Shown here one piece after another: positions 7,813 to 15,581 of a stretch of 64,000 bases of DNA. The stretch is from Rhizobium sp. RM. GTDB lineage: Bacteria > Pseudomonadota > Alphaproteobacteria > Rhizobiales > Rhizobiaceae. The stretch covers positions 124,001-188,000 of the forward strand of contig NZ_JACAWV010000020.1 in the NCBI RefSeq assembly GCF_013390595.1, given 5' to 3'. The notes beneath the pieces were generated by a model, which was not told the origin of the DNA, searched no databases, and worked only from the letters and a program-made list of their open reading frames with translations. Both the position numbers and the translations under genes were made by a program. Within the stretch, counting starts at the first letter, position 1. Each line of letters begins with the position of its first letter.

Positions 7813-8829
7813 ATGGCTTTCAGGAAGATGCTTTTGGCATCGGTCGCTGTCGCGTGCGCAGCTTTGCCGATCGTCGCTCACGCCGACACATCGGCAAAAA
7901 AAATCGCGCTATCGAACAATTATGCTGGGAACTCATGGCGCCAGGCCATGCTCACGAGCTGGGACAAAATCACCAAACAGGCGGTGGCCGATAAACAGGT
8001 CGCTGCGGCCGACCCGTTCACGACTGCCGAGAACCAGGCGACCGAGCAGGCCGCCCAGATCCAGAACCTCATTCTTCAAGGTTATGATGCGATCGTCATC
8101 AATGCTGCATCTCCTACCGCGTTGAACGGTGCGGTTAAGGAAGCTTGTGACGCGGGTATCATTGTCGTTTCCTTTGACGGCATCGTCACCGAGCCGTGCG
8201 CATGGCGTATTGCCGTGGACTTCAAGGCCATGGGCGAAAGCCAGGTCGACTATCTTGCGAAAGCAATGCCGAAGGGCGGAAACCTGCTGGAAATCCGCGG
8301 ACTGGCAGGTGTCTCGGTGGATGACGAGATTCACGCCGGCATTGCTGCTGGCGTTGCCAAAAACCCGCAATTCAAAATTGTCGGTTCAGTTAATGGCGAT
8401 TGGGCGCAGGATGTCGCACAGCGCGCTGTCGCAGGTATCCTGCCGAGCCTTCCTGAGGTTGCTGCTGTCGTGACGCAGGGTGGCGACGGCTATGGTGCGG
8501 CGCAGGCCTTTGCTGCTGCAAAGCGCCCGACACCGACCATCGTCATGGGCAACCGTGAAGACGAGTTGCAATGGTGGAAGCAGCAGAAGGACGCGAGCGG
8601 TTACGAAACCATGTCGGTTTCCATTGCACCTGGCGTCTCTACGCTTGCCTTCTGGGTGGCCCAGCAAATCCTTGACGGCAAGGATGTCAAGAAGGATCTG
8701 ACCGTTCCCTTCCTTCGCATCGATCAGGGCAATCTCGAGGACAATCTCAAGAACACCCAGAAGGGTGGGGTGGCGAATGTCGAATATTCGCTGGAAGATG
8801 CCCAGAAGGTTATCTCCTCGGCCAAATAG
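7813..8829 (+). CDS. Periplasmic sugar-binding protein of an ABC transporter (RbsB-like)
   Basis: 338-aa protein with a 24-residue Sec signal peptide ending AHA-D. The mature part is a type I periplasmic binding fold (pfam Peripla_BP_4 type; VINAASPTALNGAV and VTQGGDGYGAAQAF segments), as in ribose, xylose and other carbohydrate uptake systems. GGGAGG sits 6 nt before the ATG at 7813, which also matches the start of the signal peptide. First gene of an operon with ATPase, two permeases and a lactonase. Substrate unknown; a sugar or sugar acid is likely given the lactonase. Confidence 0.88.
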   Translation: MAFRKMLLASVAVACAALPIVAHADTSAKKIALSNNYAGNSWRQAMLTSWDKITKQAVADKQVAAADPFTTAENQATEQAAQIQNLILQGYDAIVINAASPTALNGAVKEACDAGIIVVSFDGIVTEPCAWRIAVDFKAMGESQVDYLAKAMPKGGNLLEIRGLAGVSVDDEIHAGIAAGVAKNPQFKIVGSVNGDWAQDVAQRAVAGILPSLPEVAAVVTQGGDGYGAAQAFAAAKRPTPTIVMGNREDELQWWKQQKDASGYETMSVSIAPGVSTLAFWVAQQILDGKDVKKDLTVPFLRIDQGNLEDNLKNTQKGGVANVEYSLEDAQKVISSAK

Positions 8830-8856
8830 GCTCGTGCTTCCTGATCACAAGAGATT

Positions 8857-8880
8857 GCGGCGTTCTTTGAAGGGCGCCGC
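8857..8880 (+). other. Stem-loop between binding protein and ATPase genes
   Basis: Arms GCGGCG (8857-8862) and CGCCGC (8875-8880) with a 12-nt loop lie in the 95-nt gap. Hairpins at this place often raise the level of the binding-protein mRNA relative to the membrane components. No U-tract follows, so this is not a strong terminator. Confidence 0.35.
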
Positions 8881-8924
8881 GACCTCGCTCTATTCCTCGT
8901 CGCAGATTACTGGCGTATTTGCTC

Positions 8925-10388
8925 ATGAATGACATCATCGAGACCGAAGAGGTCGTCGCCGCGCGCGGTGTGAAAGTCGTATTCGGCGCGGTAAAGGCGC
9001 TTGATGGTGCAGATCTGGTTATCCGCTCAGGCGAATGCGTCGGGCTCGTTGGCCACAACGGTGCGGGAAAATCTACGATCGTCAACGTTATCAATGGCGG
9101 GTTGACCCCGCATGAGGGGGCCGTCTCGTACCGCGGTCACCAGCACCATCACGGCATTGCTGTAGCACGAGCCAACGGTGTGCGTTGTGTCTTCCAGGAG
9201 CTTTCTCTCTGCCCGAACCTGACGATCAGCGAAAATGTCAGGGTCATGCATGCGGCGATGAGCGGACGAAACTGGCGCGGCCGTGCGCTTACGATGATCC
9301 GGCAGACACTGGATGACATTTTCCCTGGCCACGGTATCGACTGCGAACTGACCGTTGATGAACTTTCGATCGCTGAACGGCAAATGGTCGAGATTGCCAT
9401 CAATTTTTGTCGGAGCCCGGAGGCGCCGAGGCTGGTGATCCTTGACGAACCGACATCCTCGCTCGATGCGGGGCTGGCTGAGCAATTGATGGACTATGTT
9501 CGTCATTTCGTTCGCGGCGGCGGCTCTGTTTTGTTGATCTCGCACATTCTTGGCGAAATTCTTTCGACGGCGACCCGTATCGTGGTGATGAAAGATGGTC
9601 GGGCCGTCGCCAACCGGCCTGTTGGCGAGTTTACCACCCGCACGCTGGTAGAAACCATGGGTAGTGTCGTCAAGGAGCAGGATAGACGCAAACGCGACGA
9701 TCAGGGGGCGGGTGACCTGGTTTTGTCCATGCCTGCTCGTAAGGGCGAAGGTCTCGCTTTTAAAGCCTATCGTGGTGAAATCGTTGGGTTGGCAGGTCTA
9801 GGCGGTCACGGCCAGACGGAAGCGCTACTTGATCTATATCTCACGCAAAACAGCAATTGGCTGCCATCTCGCAAGACCGACATCGCCTTTGTTGCTGGCG
9901 ACCGCAGCCTGAACGGCACGTTTCCCTTGTGGAGCATTCTAAAAAACCTCTCCATCGCTTCACTACGCGATATCTCCTCCTTGGGTCTCGTCGACCGGCA
10001 AAAAGAAGGTGAACTCGGCGCTCAATGGAAAAAACGTATCGAGATCCGCACGCCTGATATGGGCAACAAAATTCTTTCTCTCTCCGGCGGCAATCAGCAG
10101 AAGGTGCTTTTTGCGCGCGCTCTCGCAACTACGGCCGGCACTGTGCTGATGGACGACCCGATGCGTGGCGTCGATATCGGTACCAAACAGGAGGTCTACG
10201 ATATCTTGAGAACCGAAGCATCTCATGGCCGCACGTTCATCTGGTATTCTACGGAAATGGATGAGATTCGTCTTTGCGACAGAGTTTATGTGTTTCGTGA
10301 TGGTGCCATCCAGGCGGAATTGATCGGCGAGGATATAACCGAACAGAATGTGCTGGCTGCATCGTTTTCCGGAGGCGATCACGCATGA
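8925..10388 (+). CDS. Sugar ABC transporter ATPase with two nucleotide-binding domains
   Basis: 487-aa RbsA/XylG-type protein with two fused ABC domains. The N-terminal half has Walker A GHNGAGKST (43-51), signature LSIAERQM and Walker B VILDEPTSSLD. The C-terminal half has a degenerate Walker A (GLGGHGQTE lacks the Lys), an intact signature LSGGNQQK and MDDPMRGVD, which is the asymmetry usual for this family. I prefer the ATG at 8925; a TTG two codons earlier is also in frame. Its stop overlaps the next start (ATGA). Confidence 0.9.
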   Translation: MNDIIETEEVVAARGVKVVFGAVKALDGADLVIRSGECVGLVGHNGAGKSTIVNVINGGLTPHEGAVSYRGHQHHHGIAVARANGVRCVFQELSLCPNLTISENVRVMHAAMSGRNWRGRALTMIRQTLDDIFPGHGIDCELTVDELSIAERQMVEIAINFCRSPEAPRLVILDEPTSSLDAGLAEQLMDYVRHFVRGGGSVLLISHILGEILSTATRIVVMKDGRAVANRPVGEFTTRTLVETMGSVVKEQDRRKRDDQGAGDLVLSMPARKGEGLAFKAYRGEIVGLAGLGGHGQTEALLDLYLTQNSNWLPSRKTDIAFVAGDRSLNGTFPLWSILKNLSIASLRDISSLGLVDRQKEGELGAQWKKRIEIRTPDMGNKILSLSGGNQQKVLFARALATTAGTVLMDDPMRGVDIGTKQEVYDILRTEASHGRTFIWYSTEMDEIRLCDRVYVFRDGAIQAELIGEDITEQNVLAASFSGGDHA

Positions 10389-11326
10389 AGGTCTCTGCGA
10401 GCGCTCTACGCCTTATCATTCCTGCCGCCTCCCTTAGCTTTCTTCTCATCGCGGTCTTTTACATGCAGCCGCGCGCTATGAGTTACACGGGCCTCAATCT
10501 GCTCTTCAATCTCGCGGTGCCAATCGCACTTGCCACGATTGCGCAGATGCTGATCATGTCCGTCAACGATCTCGATTTGTCGATGGGTACATTCGTCAGT
10601 TTCTGTGCCTGCGTGACTGCGACGTTTCTGCAGGATGCGCCACTTGTCGGGATTTTGATCTTCGCCGGAGCGATCGCCGTCTATGCTCTGCTTGGCGCCG
10701 TCATCCATATTCGTGCATTGCCGTCCATCGTTGTGACACTCGGCATGAGTTTCGTCTGGGGCGGTCTTGCAGTCCTGATACTGCCATCGCCGGGAGGACA
10801 GGCTCCTGCGTTCATCCGCTCCCTCATGACGGCAAAACCGCCATTTGTACCGATTGCCATCGTTGCGAGTATCCTCATCGCTGCCTTAGCTCACTACATT
10901 GTCATGCGCTCTTCCTTTGGTGTGTTGATGCGCGGCGTCGGCGGAAATTTCCGGTCTGTCGAGCGGTCCGGCTGGTCTGTCGTCGGCATTCGTGCTGGTA
11001 CCTTTGCACTTGCCGGCTTCTTCGCGGTGCTCTCAGGCATTGCACTGGTCGGATTGACGACGTCTGCTGATGCCAACATCGCGTTGCGCTACACGCTCCT
11101 GTCGATTGCTGGTGTCATTCTGGGCGGTGGGGAATTTGTCGGTGGCCGTGTTTCGCCCATCGGCGCGGTGATCGGTGCACTGACGCTGACGCTCGCGGGC
11201 TCGTTTCTGTCTTTCATGCGTATTTCACCTGACTGGCAAATTGGTGCCCAGGGAGCGATCCTTATCATCGTGCTTGCCTTGCGCATCCTGCTCAACCGTC
11301 TTGAAAAGCGGGAGAAAAATCAATGA
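10385..11326 (+). CDS. Sugar ABC transporter permease 1 (RbsC-like)
   Basis: 313-aa hydrophobic protein with about eight to ten predicted membrane segments. The BPD_transp_2 signature region is recognisable in SIAGVILGGGEFVGGRVSPIGAVIGAL near the C-terminus. It overlaps the ATPase and the following permease by 4 nt at each end, so the three are translationally coupled. With the second permease it probably forms a heterodimeric channel. Confidence 0.88.
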   Translation: MKVSASALRLIIPAASLSFLLIAVFYMQPRAMSYTGLNLLFNLAVPIALATIAQMLIMSVNDLDLSMGTFVSFCACVTATFLQDAPLVGILIFAGAIAVYALLGAVIHIRALPSIVVTLGMSFVWGGLAVLILPSPGGQAPAFIRSLMTAKPPFVPIAIVASILIAALAHYIVMRSSFGVLMRGVGGNFRSVERSGWSVVGIRAGTFALAGFFAVLSGIALVGLTTSADANIALRYTLLSIAGVILGGGEFVGGRVSPIGAVIGALTLTLAGSFLSFMRISPDWQIGAQGAILIIVLALRILLNRLEKREKNQ

Positions 11327-12270
11327 ACGGTTTTGCTACTCTCTCCAAGAAACCTTGGATCTGGTCTTTTGCGGCTGCGGCGGCGGTCTGGACCATCACC
11401 GTTCTGTTCACCGGTGGCGCGAGCTCCTTTGGTCTCTCGCATGCGGCACTGACATTCGCGGCCTTTTCGGTCATTGTCGGAATTGGCCAGATGTTCGTTA
11501 TCACGCTTGGGCCGGGAAATATTGATCTCTGCGTCCCTGCGACGATGACGCTGTCCGGCACGCTAGCGCTCAAATTCATGGATGTGTCGGACGGACTGAT
11601 CCTGCCAGGTTTGCTGGTGGCCATACTGATCGGTATCGGTATTGGCATTGGAAACTACGCGCTCATAAAGCTTCTGCGCATTCCGCCGATCATCGCAACG
11701 CTTTCCATGAGTTTTATCGTGCAATCCATTGCGATCTGGTCAAACCGTGGCCTGCGTATCAAACCTCCGGAAACCCTGGCGACATTTGCCACCTCAAGCC
11801 TGCTGGGCATTCCAAACGTGGCACTTGTGGCATTGCTGCTTTCTGTCATCGCATGGCTGTTGCTCGACCGCACGTTTTACGGCCGCTGGATTTCGGCGAT
11901 AGGGCAAAGCACCTTCGCTGCCCGTATGACTGGTATTCCCGTCGATGGCGCGCGCTTTATCACCTATGTGCTGTGTGCCGTGCTGGCGGCTATCGCCGGT
12001 TACCTTCTCGCCAGTTTTTCCGGCGGTGCAGCACTCAATATGGGCTCGGAGTATCTCTTGATGTCTATCGCCGTTGTGGTGATCGGCGGGACAGCCGTCG
12101 CGGGTGGAGATTCCAACGTGCCGGGCATCTGGGGCGCCTCGCTCTTCATGTTTCTGGTGGTTTCCATGTTGAATACCTACGGCTTCGGCGCTGGAATTCG
12201 CCTCATTCTCACCGGGCTCATCATCATTTCCGTCATTCTACTGGCAAGTGGCCCCAAGGCAACGCGCTGA
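11323..12270 (+). CDS. Sugar ABC transporter permease 2 (RbsC-like)
   Basis: 315-aa membrane protein of the same family, with the loop SIAVVVIGGTAVAGGDSNVPG facing the ATPase. Two different permease genes are unusual for the simplest RbsC systems, which use a homodimer, but are common in rhizobial carbohydrate transporters. The start codon overlaps the preceding stop (ATGA). The lactonase gene follows after 34 nt. Confidence 0.88.
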   Translation: MNGFATLSKKPWIWSFAAAAAVWTITVLFTGGASSFGLSHAALTFAAFSVIVGIGQMFVITLGPGNIDLCVPATMTLSGTLALKFMDVSDGLILPGLLVAILIGIGIGIGNYALIKLLRIPPIIATLSMSFIVQSIAIWSNRGLRIKPPETLATFATSSLLGIPNVALVALLLSVIAWLLLDRTFYGRWISAIGQSTFAARMTGIPVDGARFITYVLCAVLAAIAGYLLASFSGGAALNMGSEYLLMSIAVVVIGGTAVAGGDSNVPGIWGASLFMFLVVSMLNTYGFGAGIRLILTGLIIISVILLASGPKATR

Positions 12271-12304
12271 ACCCTGAACAAGAAGCTGCAAGCGGATAAC
12301 GCAC

Positions 12305-13225
12305 ATGACAACAGACCTCACCTCTCCGTACGAAATCCATGATGAGCGCTTTCGTCTCCTGATTGTCGGCAATGCCGAACTGGAAGAGCTTTATTCCGGC
12401 TGCCGTTGGGCGGAGGGGCCAGTCTGGTTCTCGGACCTGAATTGCCTCCTGTTCAGTGATATTCCCAATGAGCGTATGCTACGGTGGGTACCGGATGGCG
12501 GGATTTCGGTCTTCCGCCAGCCGTCGAACTTCACAAACGGAAACACCCGCGATCGGCAGGGGAGGCTGGTATCGTGTGAACATGGCGGGCGACGTGTCAC
12601 GCGGACCGAGGTGGATGGCTCCATCACTGTGCTCGCTGACAGTTTCGACGGAAAGCGTTTGAACTCTCCCAATGATGTGGTGGTAAAGTCTGATGGCAGT
12701 GTCTGGTTTACTGATCCGACCTACGGCATCCTCTCAGATTATGAAGGTTATAAGGCCGAACCCGAGCAGAAAACCCGCAATGTTTATCGGCTGGACCCCG
12801 CAACAGGCGAGATCATGATCGTTATCGACGATTTCGTTCAGCCAAATGGTCTTGCTTTTTCACCTGACGAAACCAGGCTCTATGTTGCAGATAGCTCCTT
12901 CAGTCATGACGTTTCCCGCCCGCGCCACATCCGCGTCTTCGACGTGGTTGATGGTGTGAAGCTCGCTAATGGGCGAGAGTTTTGCAATATCGACAAAGGC
13001 CTGCCCGATGGGTTTAGGCTGGATACGGCGGGTAATCTTTGGACGAGTGCAGGGGACGGGGTGCACTGCTTTTCTCCGGACGGGACGTTGCTCGGCAAGA
13101 TCAAGGTGCCGCAGACGGTGGCAAACCTCACATTCGGCGGTCCAAAGAGGAATCGCCTGTTCATCACAGCAACGAAGTCGCTTTACTCGGTCTATGTCGC
13201 GGCGACCGGCGCCCAGGTACCCTAG
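12305..13225 (+). CDS. SMP-30/gluconolactonase family sugar lactonase
   Basis: 306-aa six-bladed beta-propeller protein of the SMP-30/gluconolaconase/LRE family, which hydrolyses aldonolactones with a divalent metal. The expected metal ligands are present: E37 (WAEGPVW), N181 (QPNGLAFS) and D235 (LPDGFRLD), with N123 as a substrate-side residue. No signal peptide, so it acts in the cytoplasm. As last gene of the sugar ABC operon it suggests that the imported sugar is first oxidised to a lactone by a dehydrogenase encoded elsewhere. Confidence 0.85.
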   Translation: MTTDLTSPYEIHDERFRLLIVGNAELEELYSGCRWAEGPVWFSDLNCLLFSDIPNERMLRWVPDGGISVFRQPSNFTNGNTRDRQGRLVSCEHGGRRVTRTEVDGSITVLADSFDGKRLNSPNDVVVKSDGSVWFTDPTYGILSDYEGYKAEPEQKTRNVYRLDPATGEIMIVIDDFVQPNGLAFSPDETRLYVADSSFSHDVSRPRHIRVFDVVDGVKLANGREFCNIDKGLPDGFRLDTAGNLWTSAGDGVHCFSPDGTLLGKIKVPQTVANLTFGGPKRNRLFITATKSLYSVYVAATGAQVP

Positions 13226-13260
13226 ACCCAAGAGACGCTGACGTGAATTTGGACCAACCG

Positions 13261-13291
13261 GCGTGCCGCAAACCCCTTGCGGCACGCTTTT
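13261..13291 (+). terminator. Terminator of the sugar ABC operon
   Basis: A perfect 11-bp stem, GCGTGCCGCAA (13261-13271) with TTGCGGCACGC (13277-13287), a 5-nt loop ACCCC and a short T run. It lies 35 nt past the lactonase stop. Confidence 0.9.
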
Positions 13292-13705
13292 CTCGTCGCG
13301 GGCCATCGGTTACGACGGCGCTATCCGTTGGCCCCAACATTGCGCTTTCCATTTGCCGCTACTCCAGCGCATCGAACGCTACACAGGCCAATGGAGTTGT
13401 TTCTTAATCTGTCCACAAGTTGCTCCTCTTAAGACTGGAATGGCAAAAAACGCGCGAGTTTTCCATGTCAGGAGCTGTGTTGCACGACATGTCCCATCGT
13501 CTCGATGGACGCTTGACGTTGTTGCTAGGATGCACTGTTTCGTGATTATTTAGATAGATCAGCGTCTTGTCTGGCCTATCGCAGGCTTCACAATACAAAG
13601 CTGATTATTTGTCATGCAAGTTTGACAAGTTGTCTGTTGTCTGTCTAATATCGTGTTAGACAAGACGGCGTTCGAAACTGCGCCTGTTTGCATACTGGAG
13701 GAACA
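13292..13705. other. Intergenic region upstream of the enolase-superfamily gene
   Basis: About 410 bp between the terminator and the next start. I see no convincing gene: the short reading frames lack Shine-Dalgarno sites and recognisable folds. The right end holds the promoter and operator described separately. Confidence 0.6.
13622..13662 (+). promoter_or_regulatory. Promoter with two operator-like dyads (candidate GntR site)
   Basis: A consensus -35 TTGACA (13622-13627) and a -10 TAATAT (13646-13651) are 18 bp apart. One dyad, GACAA-G-TTGTC (13624-13634), overlaps the -35. A second, TGTCTAA-N7-TTAGACA (13642-13662), overlaps the -10 and the probable start point. The heptamer GTTGTCT is repeated in tandem at 13629-13642. 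FadR-type GntR repressors bind short sites of this kind, and a GntR gene lies at 21384-22124. Confidence 0.6.
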
Positions 13706-14854
13706 ATGATTATCACCGACGTCGAAGTGCGGGTTTTCCGCACGACCACGCGCCGCCATTCGGACAGTGCTGGCCATGCACATCCGGGTCCCGCGCACCA
13801 GGTCGAGCAGGCCATGCTCACCATTCGCACTGAAGACGGTCATGAAGGGCATTCGTTTACAGCTCCGGAGATTGTGCGTCCGCACGTCATCGAGAAGTTC
13901 GTGAAAAAGGTGCTCATCGGACAGGATTATCGCGATCGCGAACGTCTGTGGCAGGATCTTGCCCATTGGCAGCGTGGCTCCGCTGCACAGCTTACCGATC
14001 GCACACTTGCGGTTGTTGATTGCGCGCTGTGGGATCTTGCCGGTCGCACGTTGAATCAGCCTGTATACAAGTTGATCGGTGGTTATCGCGACAAGGTTCT
14101 GGCCTATGGGTCAATCATGTGCGGCGATGAAATCGAAGGCGGCCTTGCCACGCCGGAGGACTATGGCCGGTTCGGTGAAACGCTTGTTAAGCGTGGCTAC
14201 AAAGGGATCAAGCTACACACCTGGATGCCGCCGGTAAGTTGGGCGCCCGATGTAAAGATGGACCTGAAAGCCTGTGCTGCTGTGCGCGAGGCTGTGGGCC
14301 CCGATATTCGCCTGATGATCGATGCGTTTCACTGGTATTCGCGTACCGATGCGTTGGAACTCGGTCGCGGCCTTGAAAAACTTGGCTTCGACTGGATCGA
14401 GGAGCCAATGGATGAGCAGTCGCTGTCTTCCTACAAGTGGCTTGCCGATAATCTCGATATTCCGGTCGTCGGTCCCGAAAGCGCCGCTGGCAAGCACTGG
14501 CATCGCGCCGAGTGGATCAAGTCAGGCGCTTGCGACATTCTGCGTACCGGCGTCAACGATGTCGGTGGTATCACGCCCGCCCTGAAGACCATGCATCTGG
14601 CCGAGGCCTTTGGCATGGAGTGTGAGGTGCACGGCAACACGGCGATGAACCTGCACGTTGTGGCGGCAACAAAAAATTGCCGCTGGTATGAGCGGGGCCT
14701 TCTTCACCCGTTCCTCGAATATGACGATGGGCACGATTATCTGAAATCGCTGTCTGACCCGATGGATCGCGACGGTTTTGTCCACGTGCCGGATCGCCCA
14801 GGCCTCGGCGAGGACATCAATTTCGAATTTATCGAAAACAATCGCGTTCGGTGA
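13706..14854 (+). CDS. Enolase-superfamily (mandelate racemase-type) acid-sugar enzyme
   Basis: 382-aa protein with the capping domain (about 1-125) and TIM barrel of the mandelate racemase subgroup. Metal ligands D206, E232 and E258 have the expected 26-residue spacing. The second-strand base motif is K169-L-H171, and the dyad is D285 with H309 (VHGNT). Members abstract the proton alpha to a carboxylate, usually to dehydrate or cycloisomerise sugar acids. K-x-H rather than K-x-K argues for a dehydratase over a racemase, but the substrate is unknown. GGAGG lies 5 nt before the ATG. First gene of the plus-strand group. Confidence 0.85.
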   Translation: MIITDVEVRVFRTTTRRHSDSAGHAHPGPAHQVEQAMLTIRTEDGHEGHSFTAPEIVRPHVIEKFVKKVLIGQDYRDRERLWQDLAHWQRGSAAQLTDRTLAVVDCALWDLAGRTLNQPVYKLIGGYRDKVLAYGSIMCGDEIEGGLATPEDYGRFGETLVKRGYKGIKLHTWMPPVSWAPDVKMDLKACAAVREAVGPDIRLMIDAFHWYSRTDALELGRGLEKLGFDWIEEPMDEQSLSSYKWLADNLDIPVVGPESAAGKHWHRAEWIKSGACDILRTGVNDVGGITPALKTMHLAEAFGMECEVHGNTAMNLHVVAATKNCRWYERGLLHPFLEYDDGHDYLKSLSDPMDRDGFVHVPDRPGLGEDINFEFIENNRVR

Positions 14855-14865
14855 AGGCGGCCACG

Positions 14866-15495
14866 ATGAAGAATGTTCTGGCTTTTGGTGACAGTCTGAC
14901 GTGGGGTGCTGATCCCACGACGGGCTTGCGGCACCCGCCTGAAGGTCGCTGGCCGGAGGTGCTGGCCGTGGAACTCGGCAGTGCGGTAACCGTCGTTTCA
15001 GAAGGATTAGGTGGTCGCACCACCTGCTATGACGACCATGCCGGGCCGGCCTGCCGCAACGGTGCTAAAGCACTACAGGTTGCGCTTGCCAGTCATATGC
15101 CGCTCGATCTCGTGATTGTCATGCTCGGCACGAACGACATCAAGCCTGTTCACGGAGGACGCGCTGATGGGGCATTTTCCGGTATGCGCCGTCTCGCGCA
15201 GGTCGTCGATACCTTTCCTTATAAGCCAAGCGGTGCAAAACCGAAACTTTTGATCGTGGCGCCACCGGCCTGCGGCCCAAGTGCTAATGGCCAGCCGGCG
15301 GCGGGACGTAGCGTTGCCGAGTCGGAACGACTTGCCCCGCTTTACCGCAAGCTTGCCGATGAACTCGGCCACGGTTTCTTCGATGCCGGTTCCGTTGCCT
15401 CGGCGTCTACCGTCGATGGCGTACATCTCGAAGCCGTGGAAACGGCGGCGATCGGTCGGGCGCTCGTTGCGCCCGTCCTCGAATTACTTGGTTGA
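14866..15495 (+). CDS. SGNH-family hydrolase (arylesterase/perhydrolase type)
   Basis: 209-aa protein with the GDSL motif GDSLTWG near residue 8, the GTND block III and the DGVHLE block V that provide the catalytic Ser, Asn and Asp/His. Overall it resembles the AryE/Act esterases of rhizobia and mycobacteria, which hydrolyse short acyl or aryl esters and show acyltransfer. I prefer the ATG at 14866, with AAGGCGG in front; a GTG at 14851 overlaps the enolase stop. No signal peptide. The link to the enolase suggests a deacylation or lactone-opening step, which is inference. Confidence 0.85.
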   Translation: MKNVLAFGDSLTWGADPTTGLRHPPEGRWPEVLAVELGSAVTVVSEGLGGRTTCYDDHAGPACRNGAKALQVALASHMPLDLVIVMLGTNDIKPVHGGRADGAFSGMRRLAQVVDTFPYKPSGAKPKLLIVAPPACGPSANGQPAAGRSVAESERLAPLYRKLADELGHGFFDAGSVASASTVDGVHLEAVETAAIGRALVAPVLELLG

Positions 15496-15581
15496 ACCGT
15501 CCAGTTCCTGTGGAGGAACAGGCTGGCGGGTCTTGTAACCGTAGGCCGTATTCCGTGTGATCGGCCACAAAAGGAGGAAGC

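Noticed and set aside
9781-9840. Broken second Walker A in the sugar ABC ATPase as sign of a pseudogene
   Set aside because: Degeneration of the second P-loop (GLGGHGQTE) is normal for RbsA/XylG-type fused ATPases; the frame and other motifs are intact.
13404-13598. 64-codon frame upstream of the enolase gene
   Set aside because: No start signal or domain; it lies in a gap that otherwise holds a promoter and operator on the other strand.
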